In this document: positions 1 to 7,167 of the stretch, piece by piece
How positions within the stretch are numbered: the first letter of the stretch is position 1
How the letters are laid out: each line of letters begins with the position of its first letter
From: Lachnospiraceae bacterium OM04-12BH
GTDB lineage: Bacteria > Bacillota > Clostridia > Lachnospirales > Lachnospiraceae
NCBI GenBank assembly: GCA_003490145.1
Contig: QULQ01000018.1
Coordinates: 40,933-56,597 of the forward strand
DNA length: 15,665 nt
Direction of reading: 5' to 3'
Made by a program: the position numbers and the translations under genes
Notes under the pieces: generated by a model
Seen by the model: only the letters and a program-made list of their open reading frames with translations
The model's database searches: none
What the model was told of the DNA's origin: nothing

Positions 1-167
1 TCCGGTTGCGGATTTCCCAAGCTGATTGTCAGACTTCCTTGTGGGTCCCCGTCGATCAGAAGCACTTTCTTTCCGGCCTGTGCCAGACCTATTCCCAAGT
101 TCGCACAGGTTGTTGTTTTGCCAACGCCGCCTTTCTGGTTGGCGATGGCGATGATTTGCGTGTTCAA
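1..167 (-). CDS. parA: ParA/Soj-family ATPase, N-terminal part (runs off the left edge)
   Basis: This is the first 55 codons of a ParA/MinD-type partition ATPase. The deviant Walker A motif KGGVGKTT is visible at about residues 12-19, and the A' motif [10 protein letters not shown] follows around residues 38-47. I chose a TTG start at 167-165 because GGAGGAGG lies just upstream (173-180), and no ATG fits. ParA proteins segregate plasmids or help maintain integrated elements, normally with a ParB encoded next door; the partner would lie outside the window. Two hairpins sit immediately upstream. The family call is firm; whether it serves an ICE or a plasmid cannot be seen here. Confidence 0.93.
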   Translation of the reverse strand, partial: MNTQIIAIANQKGGVGKTTTCANLGIGLAQAGKKVLLIDGDPQGSLTISLGNPQP

Positions 168-193
168 ATAAACCTCCTCCTTCTGCAAAAAAT

Positions 194-217
194 ATCCCTA
201 TTCCGAAAAATAGGGAT
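194..217 (-). terminator. Hairpin with U-tract directly upstream of parA
   Basis: ATCCCTATT and AATAGGGAT form a perfect 9-bp stem with a 6-nt loop. On the minus strand it is followed by ATTTTTT. It ends only about 13 nt before the parA ribosome-binding site, so it is either a second terminator or a leader structure of the parA transcript. Confidence 0.7.
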
Positions 218-223
218 GAAAAA

Positions 224-255
224 AGCCGCTTACTCAAATAAATGAATAAACGGCT
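224..255 (-). terminator. Rho-independent terminator after the rumA remnant
   Basis: On the minus strand AGCCGTTTATTCA pairs with TGAGTAAGCGGCT over 13 bp, including G-U pairs, around a 6-nt loop. TTTTTTC follows (217-223). It lies about 30 nt downstream of the stop of the methyltransferase remnant and would end that transcript. Confidence 0.85.
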
Positions 256-286
256 ATGTAAGAAATATTCGATTGTAAGTAAAGTT

Positions 287-679
287 TTATATCACTGCAA
301 AATAACGAAGTGCATCTTTGATTGCTTCTACCTTTTCTGGTGTCGGATGTTTCCTCGGCTGTTTCAATTCTTCTACCGCATTAGGAGCATCATACATCGG
401 CAATCCCAAATTTCGCTTTACCTCTGCGATATATGCGGTATGTACCTTGAAGCCGTATTTCGCTTCTATGTACTCCTTAATCATTTTGTAGGTCACTTTT
501 TCTTTGGGCTTATACGCTTCGGCTCTTTTAGCAATACTATCTACCGGAATCTTGCCCTCGCCCTCTCCAAACTCCACATCAATGTGGATATAACTGTCGG
601 CTTTTTTGTGGGATAAAAGAACTACCGTCTCAACATGTGTCGATAGGGTAATTGAGATGCACTTTCCAGAGTTTTCACT
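287..679 (-). pseudogene. rumA: 3' remnant of an RlmD/RumA-type RNA (uracil-5)-methyltransferase with C-terminal extension
   Basis: The reading frame is open from 679, just after an in-frame TAA at 680-682, to the stop at 287. From about position 640 it encodes THVETVVLLSHKK, the usual C-terminal signature of RlmD/RumA methyltransferases. About 105 further residues follow, an extension I associate with methyltransferases on Firmicutes mobile elements. The SAM-binding and catalytic domains are absent, and no homology is evident before the HVET codons. No good ribosome-binding site is present; GTG at 577 is the first usable start and gives 96 residues. I read it as the downstream half of a gene split by insertion. 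A separately translated extension domain is possible but less likely. Confidence 0.72.
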
Positions 680-688
680 TTACTCTGG
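666..688. repeat. Short inverted repeat beside the rumA break point
   Basis: CCAGAGT (666-672) and ACTCTGG (682-688) form a 7-bp stem with a 9-nt loop, 25-50 bases from where methyltransferase homology stops. It could be part of an attachment site or chance. The rest of 680-928 holds no ORF that I can support; it is AT-rich non-coding DNA between the remnant and the terminator of the HD/Hsp90-like gene. Confidence 0.4.
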
Positions 689-910
689 GAGCGAAAAATG
701 TTGCAATCCTCTGTGACGAGGCTGCAAAAAATTGACATGATGCTCTCTCTTATGCCCCTGCATAGCAAAAGATTGCATTGTATTTTAGATGTAAGCCAGA
801 TCAGCTTACGATTACTCTGCTCTTTCTCTATGGTCCACTACTCATCCCTTGATGATAACTTCTAAGATATTGTACCATAAATTGTTTATTGGGGAAATTA
901 CTTCCCGATA

Positions 911-972
911 AAAATGGGCAGAAGAAAACCTCCAAATCTGTTGTGGACTTGGAGGCATTATTCCAACCATTT
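911..972. repeat. 62-bp direct repeat, left copy
   Basis: It aligns without gaps to 4631-4692 with 47 of 62 identical bases, exactly 3720 bp apart. Both copies begin right after a minus-strand stop codon and contain a terminator-like hairpin. Similarity stops abruptly on both sides. The two copies bracket the Rpn gene and the HD/Hsp90-like gene. Confidence 0.7.
929..955 (-). terminator. Terminator of the HD/Hsp90-like gene
   Basis: On the minus strand CCTCCAA and TTGGAGG enclose a 13-nt loop and are followed by TTTTCTT. It lies 19 nt past the stop codon at 974. It sits inside a 62-bp stretch that is repeated at 4631-4692. Confidence 0.75.
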
Positions 973-973
973 A

Positions 974-3445
974 CTATCTTAAACAATAATTTGTCTCTTT
1001 ATATTTTGTCTCAATAAAAACATCTAACAAAGCTTTTTGCTCTGTAGATAATTCAGCATGATCTCTAATCCATAAATGAATTGCTTTTCCTATTGCATAA
1101 GATAATTTTTCCTGTTGCGATGCACTTATATTATTTCTAGAAACATTCGGGATAAATTCTCGATTAAAAATATTAATAACGGCTCCCTTTAATATTACTC
1201 CATCAACAAGATATGGTATCTTAATCCTTAATCCTGATAGTAAAACATTCTTAACATAGCATGTATCAGTATTTTCCCAACTAAATCTTCCTTTAAATGT
1301 ATTTTCCTCATTATAAGGCAAAACAGCATTTGATTCTCCTGTGACAACCCCTTTTTTTATAATTTCTGGCTTTACTGGTGTTAAAGAGCCATGATGAAAC
1401 TGATTTCTAAATCCGCCTAATGTATATCCACCAATAATGCTCTCACTTGACTCTTCTATTATAAAATCGTAATCTTCAAACTCATCTTCATCTCCCCATA
1501 TATTTATAGCTTCATAATTTCCTATCTTATCAAGTGCTTCTTGGTAATCTTCTAAAACATCATAGGCTTTAAGGAATTCACTTTCTTCATCTTCTGTAAT
1601 AATCGGAATTTTCAAGAATGTAATTTTCCCATCTTTAACAAAGTTTTTAATGGATATATTTTCTTCATCCACCGAATACTCCTCTTCATTATAGCAATAA
1701 CTCTCGTACCCATTTATGTCACTTAAATATTTTGCAAAATTTATTTGTTTATAGCTACAATCAATGAATGCCTCTATACCACTTAAGTATTCTGAAAGAC
1801 ATATGTTTTCTGCAATTATTGTTTCAATCCTCTTAATATTACATTCCAATGGCATTGATACACCTTTTTCCATTGTTGATATTTTAATCGGTATTCCACA
1901 ATCCAAAAAATTATTTTCTATAAAAGATACCAATCTTTCTATATTATTATTGAACACACTTAAACATTGGTCATAATCTAAAATTATTTCTGTTCCCTGC
2001 TGTCTTACAGTATCTTCATAAGTAAGGCATATGTACTCACTGTTTCTTTCAAATGAAATTCGATTCATTTTCTGTTCATTATAATAAACTGTATTAACCT
2101 CCACTTTATCGGATAGCATAAAACATGCCAAAAAACCTATTCCATAATGCCCTATTGGCGAATATTCTCTATCTTGTAGCCTATAATCATCTGACGCATA
2201 ATAAGATACACCAACATTCAGAAAATACTTTTTCAAAATATCTATAGACATACCACTACCATTGTCCATAACCATAACTTTTTTTCGATCTTTGTCCAAA
2301 ATCACTGAAATATATGGCTGATAATTTTGATATCTAAATTTTTCCATTTTAGTGGCCGATTCTTCCATAGTCTTACATGCATCAATTGAATTTTGTATTA
2401 ATTCTCTTAACCCATATTTTCTATCACCATAAATATGCTCTCCCATCAATAAATTGGTCACTGCATTATAATCCAAAGAAAGTCTTAAATCAGAAAAACT
2501 AAAACCCTTCGATTGAATTTGGTTTACTACATTTGTTTTTAATGGTAATAGATATTTCTCGTCTACAAAACTTTCACATAAATCTACAGCATTTTTTAAT
2601 TCTCCATTAATAGCATCAAAGTATTTTAAAAGTTTTCTATGAACAGATGGGTCCTGACTTGTACCCTGAAAGAAAATTTCTAATTCATTTGTTTTAGGGT
2701 TTCTTCTTATTTTATCATAGTTCTCTATCACAAAATGTTGTTTCCATTCTAAATCACTAAATTCCTTTGGGTTCAAATATTTATATAAATATAATGGTGC
2801 TCTTTGCTCATCAATATCCAAATAGTCAGATATTCTAAGTAGCACAGAGATATACTGTGTATTAAGATCAAAATGTCCCTTTTTTTCATCATTATGCAAG
2901 TTCTTTTTTATCCATTCAAAATCTTCATTATGCGACATGCATATTTGTGCAAGTTCAGATTTAAATGAAATATTTGTTGATTCTGGAATCAAAAATAACC
3001 TTTCATCCATCTTTGTCTCAATATAATCTCTCGCACGTTTACCATGTACCGGCCTTACGCACTCTTGCAAAGCGGTCATTTCATCCCCATATTTCTCAAG
3101 TACTTTACTATATTTTCTTTCACCCAATATCGCATGGTCTGCTTTGATTTCCTTAATTTCGTCCACATTTGCAATCATTCCAATATCATGCAACAATGCA
3201 CTATATATAAGTAATGCTACTTCTAATTCACTTAATTTATTTATATCCACAACAAGTGCATACATATATTCCATCACATTTATAGAATGTCTTACACCAT
3301 GAACTGTATAACTTGCAAAAACATTATTAATTTGCGGTAATATCGTATTAGCATATTCTATAGTTTCATCTAACTTACTTAAAAATTTACTATCTTTTTC
3401 CTTTAACCACATATATAAATGGCTTTCCTGTACTTTTTCTATCAT
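974..3445 (-). CDS. HD-domain / Hsp90-like (GHKL) ATPase fusion, candidate defence protein
   Basis: The protein has 823 residues from the ATG at 3445. AGAGAGTG lies 6 nt before this ATG, whereas the in-frame GTG at 3454 has no ribosome-binding site. The N-terminal third is an HD-type metal phosphohydrolase: HGVRH (His49, His53), LLHD (His86-Asp87), further His at 104, 134 and 172, and RISDYLDID near 205-212. Then comes an Hsp90/GHKL ATP-binding fold: N box RELIQNSIDA (Glu348, Asn352, Asp355), DNGSGM at 394-399 and PIGHYGIGF at 430-438, the same order as in HtpG. No signal peptide or membrane segment is evident. HD domains hydrolyse phosphate bonds, often in nucleotides. HD plus Hsp90-like fusions are known from bacterial conflict-system surveys, so ATP-gated defence is plausible but inferred. 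The gene is visibly more AT-rich than the recombinase region, suggesting separate acquisition. It may be monocistronic. Confidence 0.88.
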   Translation of the reverse strand: MIEKVQESHLYMWLKEKDSKFLSKLDETIEYANTILPQINNVFASYTVHGVRHSINVMEYMYALVVDINKLSELEVALLIYSALLHDIGMIANVDEIKEIKADHAILGERKYSKVLEKYGDEMTALQECVRPVHGKRARDYIETKMDERLFLIPESTNISFKSELAQICMSHNEDFEWIKKNLHNDEKKGHFDLNTQYISVLLRISDYLDIDEQRAPLYLYKYLNPKEFSDLEWKQHFVIENYDKIRRNPKTNELEIFFQGTSQDPSVHRKLLKYFDAINGELKNAVDLCESFVDEKYLLPLKTNVVNQIQSKGFSFSDLRLSLDYNAVTNLLMGEHIYGDRKYGLRELIQNSIDACKTMEESATKMEKFRYQNYQPYISVILDKDRKKVMVMDNGSGMSIDILKKYFLNVGVSYYASDDYRLQDREYSPIGHYGIGFLACFMLSDKVEVNTVYYNEQKMNRISFERNSEYICLTYEDTVRQQGTEIILDYDQCLSVFNNNIERLVSFIENNFLDCGIPIKISTMEKGVSMPLECNIKRIETIIAENICLSEYLSGIEAFIDCSYKQINFAKYLSDINGYESYCYNEEEYSVDEENISIKNFVKDGKITFLKIPIITEDEESEFLKAYDVLEDYQEALDKIGNYEAINIWGDEDEFEDYDFIIEESSESIIGGYTLGGFRNQFHHGSLTPVKPEIIKKGVVTGESNAVLPYNEENTFKGRFSWENTDTCYVKNVLLSGLRIKIPYLVDGVILKGAVINIFNREFIPNVSRNNISASQQEKLSYAIGKAIHLWIRDHAELSTEQKALLDVFIETKYKETNYCLR

Positions 3446-3516
3446 CTTAATCACTCTCTATTAGTTATTACCTAATTCCAAATATCCATCTAATTTCAAT
3501 ATTCCTAATATAACAG

Positions 3517-3547
3517 GAGCCTCCAAGTTATTTAAACTCAAAGGCTC
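3517..3547. repeat. Hairpin between the Rpn gene and the HD/Hsp90-like gene
   Basis: GAGCCT (3517-3522) pairs with AGGCTC (3542-3547), and an inner AGTT/AACT can extend the stem. The T-rich tail (TCTTTTTCTT) is on the plus strand, so as a terminator it points away from the Rpn gene. On the minus strand only CTGTTATATT follows. It may weakly end the Rpn transcript. Confidence 0.45.
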
Positions 3548-3565
3548 TCTTTTTCTTACATAACT

Positions 3566-4522
3566 TTATGCAAGTGCAGGTTCCTTCCCTGCAATAATCG
3601 CTTTCACTTCTTCTATATCCTTATCTGTGGCTGAGGCTATCTGCTCTGCTGTAAAACCATTCTTATACATTTTTATAATAAGTCCTGCTTCACCTTCCGC
3701 ACGTCCAATCGCAATACCCTTTTCTTCAATTCCCTGACTCAAGTTACACATAACGCTCACATCCTTCCTGAAGTTCTCCTCAATAGGAATATCGTATTCA
3801 TTTCCAATTATGTTTAGTTTTTCATCTATTGTAAGTTCCTGTGACAGCAACGCTCCTAACAGACGGTGCAGTTCATATGTCTCATCATGTTCCGGCAGAT
3901 TCTTTGCCAGTCCAAGCATGATGATATTCAGCAGATCAAGATTTCCCTTCCATTGATAGGAACCGATCAAATCTTCTTTTGTGAGATGCACATGGCTCAT
4001 GCTGCTCTCTTCCATGTTCATACATACCCAGATCGAATATACACGCTTAATGTCATCGTAGCTGGAATTCTCAAAATCACGTTCTTTTTGTGATGAAATC
4101 AGTCTGCTCACATAAAAGATTGCCCGGTTTAAGATTTCGTATCCCTTCGGCTCATCTTTCTGTGCTTCCACATTTATGATGATCTGTGACAATCCGTCTC
4201 TCATACGCACATAAAAAACGATATCAAATCTTACCAGACCTTCATTGATCTCTTCATTTTCTGTGTTGAAACCGACCAGTCTCTCACCATTTTTTTCGCT
4301 GGCTGCATTTGTGAGTCCAGGCTCTACCGGTACCGTACTGATATGTGGTGTTCCCTCAATGCAGTCGACCACATCCTTGGGATTCATGCCCTTAAACTCA
4401 TCAACTGTTTTTACCAGTATATGTGCCAGTATGCTTTTCTGTCCTAACAGACGCTTTGCACTCGTATCATACTGTGCTTTTGAATCTGTTGCTTTCACTG
4501 CATTTTTCAATTCTGTATTCAC
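3566..4522 (-). CDS. Rpn-family PD-(D/E)XK nuclease / putative transposase
   Basis: The protein has 318 residues and starts at GTG 4522, with GGAGG 10 nt upstream. The N-terminal 200 residues match the Rpn / PD-(D/E)XK 'transposase' family: a conserved start (YDTSAKRLLGQKSILAHIL), then FDIVFYVRM with Asp100 and IIINVEAQK with Glu119 and Gln121, the expected D...ExQ active-site spacing. The C-terminal part carries a short repeat-like tail, EKGIAIGRAEGEAG, then a small helical segment resembling HTH-like tails (GFTAEQIASATDKDIEEVKAII). Family members promote recA-independent recombination in E. coli; whether this copy moves DNA or acts as a nuclease in defence is unknown. It has its own promoter and may be cargo or a selfish gene. 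Confidence 0.85.
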   Translation of the reverse strand: MNTELKNAVKATDSKAQYDTSAKRLLGQKSILAHILVKTVDEFKGMNPKDVVDCIEGTPHISTVPVEPGLTNAASEKNGERLVGFNTENEEINEGLVRFDIVFYVRMRDGLSQIIINVEAQKDEPKGYEILNRAIFYVSRLISSQKERDFENSSYDDIKRVYSIWVCMNMEESSMSHVHLTKEDLIGSYQWKGNLDLLNIIMLGLAKNLPEHDETYELHRLLGALLSQELTIDEKLNIIGNEYDIPIEENFRKDVSVMCNLSQGIEEKGIAIGRAEGEAGLIIKMYKNGFTAEQIASATDKDIEEVKAIIAGKEPALA

Positions 4523-4584
4523 TGGCCTTCCTCCTTTTTGTAACAGATATAGTCATCCCCAAAAAGGCATCTGACCACACCTAT

Positions 4585-4613
4585 ATTATAACTTACCCAT
4601 TTCTTTTATACAA
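4585..4613 (-). promoter_or_regulatory. Sigma-A type promoter for the Rpn gene
   Basis: A perfect -10 box TATAAT (4585-4590) lies 17 bp from a weak -35 box TTGTAT (4608-4613). It sits about 63 bp upstream of the GTG start, between the upstream gene's terminator and the Rpn gene. Confidence 0.65.
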
Positions 4614-4630
4614 TCAATTTTTACATTTGG

Positions 4631-4692
4631 AAAATGAACATAAGAAAGACTCCAAACCTGCCATAGACTCGGAGTCTTGATTCCATCCATTT
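4631..4692. repeat. 62-bp direct repeat, right copy
   Basis: Partner of 911-972: 47 of 62 bases identical, no gaps. It starts 2 bases beyond the stop codon of the 4694-5287 gene and includes that gene's terminator hairpin. Confidence 0.7.
4646..4678 (-). terminator. Terminator after the 4694-5287 gene
   Basis: AAGACTCC and GGAGTCTT form an 8-bp stem on the minus strand, followed by the pyrimidine-rich TCTTATG. It lies 15 nt past the stop codon. Confidence 0.65.
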
Positions 4693-4693
4693 T

Positions 4694-5287
4694 TTACATT
4701 GTCTGCACTGGAACATGTTGTTCCTGCTCCTCATGTTCCAAAACATCCTGTTCTGGCACAGGCTCTATACCGTTTGCTTGCTCCTGCCCTTTTGCCATAT
4801 ACCGGATTTTAATGCTGCTGTAATCAACCACTGCCGGTTCCAGCACTTTTTTCTCTAACATGTTTAACATCGCCTCGGTGTCAAATTTTCCCTCAAAATA
4901 AAGTTCCTCATCCACCTTTATCGGTACATCCATTTCTTCCGGTGAACTGCCAAGGATCGTCCTCCAGCGTCCGGCTACTTTTCCACACATTTCCATAAAT
5001 CTTTCATGGATATCCGGCTGTTCATTACAGGTCTGCAAAATCCTTTGTGCCACCTTTCTCCATGTAGGTGTCTCTATCCATTCTCCCGGTGCGAACTGGA
5101 CTGCCAGCGGTCTTTTCCCTTTCAGTTCTGCCGGGGACACTGTGATAAGGCTGCTTTCCCGGATCGTATCTTTCACACTTGTATGCACCTCGCCACTCCG
5201 GTACATCTGGAGCAGTGCATCACATTTGGTGTTTACAAGCTGTAACATTTCCTCCCTCAGTTCTTCTATCAGTTGCTCATAATTCAT
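4694..5287 (-). CDS. Hypothetical protein associated with serine-recombinase modules
   Basis: The protein has 197 residues from the ATG at 5287, chosen because GGAGGAG lies 8 nt upstream; the frame is open further up but without support. It starts MNYEQLIEELREEM, a predicted helix. A central segment contains PLAVQF and TWRKVAQRIL (about residues 64-86), and later DVPIKV and YFEGKFDTEAML. The C-terminal ~25 residues are low-complexity and acidic (repeated Glu/Gln). I recognise the general pattern as a protein commonly found next to large serine recombinases of Clostridia, but I know of no assigned function. It is soluble by appearance. It follows the recombinase operon after a bidirectional terminator, so it probably has its own promoter. 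Confidence 0.8.
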   Translation of the reverse strand: MNYEQLIEELREEMLQLVNTKCDALLQMYRSGEVHTSVKDTIRESSLITVSPAELKGKRPLAVQFAPGEWIETPTWRKVAQRILQTCNEQPDIHERFMEMCGKVAGRWRTILGSSPEEMDVPIKVDEELYFEGKFDTEAMLNMLEKKVLEPAVVDYSSIKIRYMAKGQEQANGIEPVPEQDVLEHEEQEQHVPVQTM

Positions 5288-5415
5288 ACGCTTTTCTCCT
5301 CCTCTCCTGTCACACAATCTTGTGTTTCTTTCTATAATCGTTCTTCCGTTTATTTCCCTATTGCACACTTTTCTGTTCCTATTGTTCTGCATTTGTTTCC
5401 TATTTTTATGCCAAC

Positions 5416-5447
5416 AATAAAACGCCCGGATCATCGGGCATTTTATT
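5416..5447. terminator. Bidirectional terminator after the recombinase operon
   Basis: AATAAAA-c-GCCCG, a 6-nt loop, then CGGGC-a-TTTTATT. The GC stem is flanked by A and T runs that also pair, so it works on either strand. It lies about 60 nt past the last recombinase stop codon at 5509. Confidence 0.85.
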
Positions 5448-5460
5448 CTTACCATAAACT

Positions 5461-5502
5461 GGCAGGAACAACGTTTCCTATTTGCTTGCTGCCATTCCTG
5501 CC
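5461..5502. repeat. Inverted repeat at the 3' end of the recombinase operon
   Basis: GGCAGGAA (5461-5468) and TTCCTGCC (5495-5502) are separated by 26 bases, immediately after the last recombinase gene. It could be a weak RNA hairpin or part of a recombination site; nothing decides between these. Confidence 0.35.
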
Positions 5503-5508
5503 GCAGTC

Positions 5509-7155
5509 TTACTCATATCGAATCTCCTGTTCCATGACAATGCCTGACTGGAACTGTATCAGCAGCTTCTCGCTGGATTCCACTTTGATGGTCGAGATCA
5601 GCCGTCTGACAAGGTCATTGTCGAACTCCTGTATCTGGCAGGTGCTTGTGCTTAAGTAATGGTCGATATCTTGGATTCTCTGTTCATAGCTGTCAGCCAT
5701 CCATTTCTCGTTTCTGGCTGTTTTCTGTGCCTCTTTTAGGGCATTGATTTCCTCTGCTATGGTGCGGTAGCGTTCATCAAACTTCGGTGTGTAGGAGCCG
5801 GTCTTTGCATTCTCCGCAATCAGTGCCACCATCTCTTCCTGCTTTTCTTTTATCTTTTCTTTTATCTTTTCTTCGTATTCCCCGGACTCTTTTGCGGTGC
5901 TGTAGTTCCCGATGACATGGATGATGTTCTGCCGGAAGTTTTCCATAAATTCCATATCATCACTCGTGATCCTGTGGATGGCTTCCATCACCGCCCTGTT
6001 TAATGCGTTCTCTTCCAGTGTTTCGGATTCCCCGCATTTCTTCACTCCGTTGGTCAGCCGGTTGCTGCATCTCCAGACAACTTTCTTTTTCCCGTTTCTC
6101 GCCCAGGTGACTCTCCGGTACTCCTGCCCGCATTTTCCGCAGATCAGCATGCCGGTCAGTGCATAGGTGGAGGAATATCTGCTCCTCTGGTTCTTTTTCC
6201 GGGTGACAGCCGCCTTGCATAAGGATGCCCTCCGCATCATCTCTTCCTGTACCCTGTAGAACAGCTCTTTCGGGATGATTGCCTCATGGTCATCTTCCAC
6301 ATAATACTGCGGTACGATTCCAGTGTTCTTGACTTTCTTTTTTGTCATGAAATCCACCGTATAGGTTTTCTGCAGTAATGCATCTCCCATGTATTTTTCA
6401 TTGCGGAGCATTTTGTCTATTACCGTGGAATGCCATTTGTCCTGCCCTGTGGCGGTCTTGATTCCCTGCTCTTCCAGATGCTTTGCAATCTTCCCGGTAC
6501 TGTAGCCTTCCAGATAAAGCCGGAAAATCAGCTTTACAATCTCTGCCTCTTCGGGTACGATGACCAGGTCACCATCCTCGTTTTTGGTGTATCCCATGAA
6601 CTTTGTGCAGTTTACGATGATCTTGCCTTTTTCAAATTTCCTCACGACTCCCCAGCGGATGTTCTCGCTGATGTTGCGGCTCTCCTCCTGCGCCAGGCTG
6701 CTCAAGATGGTGATAAGGATTTCACCGGTTCCCTCCAGTGTATTGATCCCCTCTTTCTCGAACACCACCGCCACATTCTTTTCCCTGAGTTTTCGGATGG
6801 TCACCAGCGAGTCTACCGTGTTCCTTGCAAACCTGCTGACCGACTTTGTAAGGATCATGTCGATCTTTCCGGCAAGGGCATCCTGTATCATGGCATTAAA
6901 GTCTGCCCTCTTTTTGGTGTTTGTTCCACTCTTTCCGTCATCCGCATAGATGCCTGCATTTTTCCAGTTTTCGTTTTCGGATATCTTGCTGGTATAATAC
7001 TCCACCTGTGCCTCGTAGCTGCTGTCCTGCTCTTCCAGTTCCGTACTGACACGGCAGTAGGCAGCAACCTTCATTTTCTTCTCTGACAGTTTCACATTCC
7101 GGTCATACTGCACCTTGGCAGGTATCATGCTGATCTTTTTTGCTGTTTCTGCCAT
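5509..7155 (-). CDS. Large serine recombinase (third of three)
   Basis: The protein has 548 residues. The ATG at 7155 has AGGAGG 8 nt upstream, overlapping the stop of the preceding gene. The resolvase catalytic domain covers about 29-175: YCRVST with nucleophile Ser37 and Arg35, DDGKSGTN near 72-79, LTKSVSRFARN at 102-112. A recombinase domain follows (about 185-300), then a zinc ribbon with Cys339, Cys342, Cys363 and Cys374, and a charged coiled coil (about 400-480). All expected catalytic residues are present. Such enzymes integrate and excise elements by cutting both strands at short att sites through a Ser-DNA bond. It is last in a tight operon with two related genes and is probably needed for element movement. 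Confidence 0.95.
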   Translation of the reverse strand: MAETAKKISMIPAKVQYDRNVKLSEKKMKVAAYCRVSTELEEQDSSYEAQVEYYTSKISENENWKNAGIYADDGKSGTNTKKRADFNAMIQDALAGKIDMILTKSVSRFARNTVDSLVTIRKLREKNVAVVFEKEGINTLEGTGEILITILSSLAQEESRNISENIRWGVVRKFEKGKIIVNCTKFMGYTKNEDGDLVIVPEEAEIVKLIFRLYLEGYSTGKIAKHLEEQGIKTATGQDKWHSTVIDKMLRNEKYMGDALLQKTYTVDFMTKKKVKNTGIVPQYYVEDDHEAIIPKELFYRVQEEMMRRASLCKAAVTRKKNQRSRYSSTYALTGMLICGKCGQEYRRVTWARNGKKKVVWRCSNRLTNGVKKCGESETLEENALNRAVMEAIHRITSDDMEFMENFRQNIIHVIGNYSTAKESGEYEEKIKEKIKEKQEEMVALIAENAKTGSYTPKFDERYRTIAEEINALKEAQKTARNEKWMADSYEQRIQDIDHYLSTSTCQIQEFDNDLVRRLISTIKVESSEKLLIQFQSGIVMEQEIRYE

Positions 7156-7167
7156 CTGCTCTCCCTC

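Noticed and set aside
242..616. 124-codon plus-strand ORF over the methyltransferase remnant
   Set aside because: It is antisense to a frame with clear RumA-type residues, has a Cys/Phe-rich composition typical of shadow frames, and no ribosome-binding site.
3517..3547. Hairpin as a strong terminator for the Rpn gene
   Set aside because: The U-tract is on the opposite strand; kept only as a hairpin with low confidence.
5960..6220. Minus-strand ORF of 86 codons inside the third recombinase
   Set aside because: It lies in an alternate frame of a gene with full domain support; no motif or start site supports it.
6430..7086. 218-codon plus-strand ORF
   Set aside because: Antisense to the catalytic domain of the third serine recombinase; composition and lack of SD mark it as a shadow.
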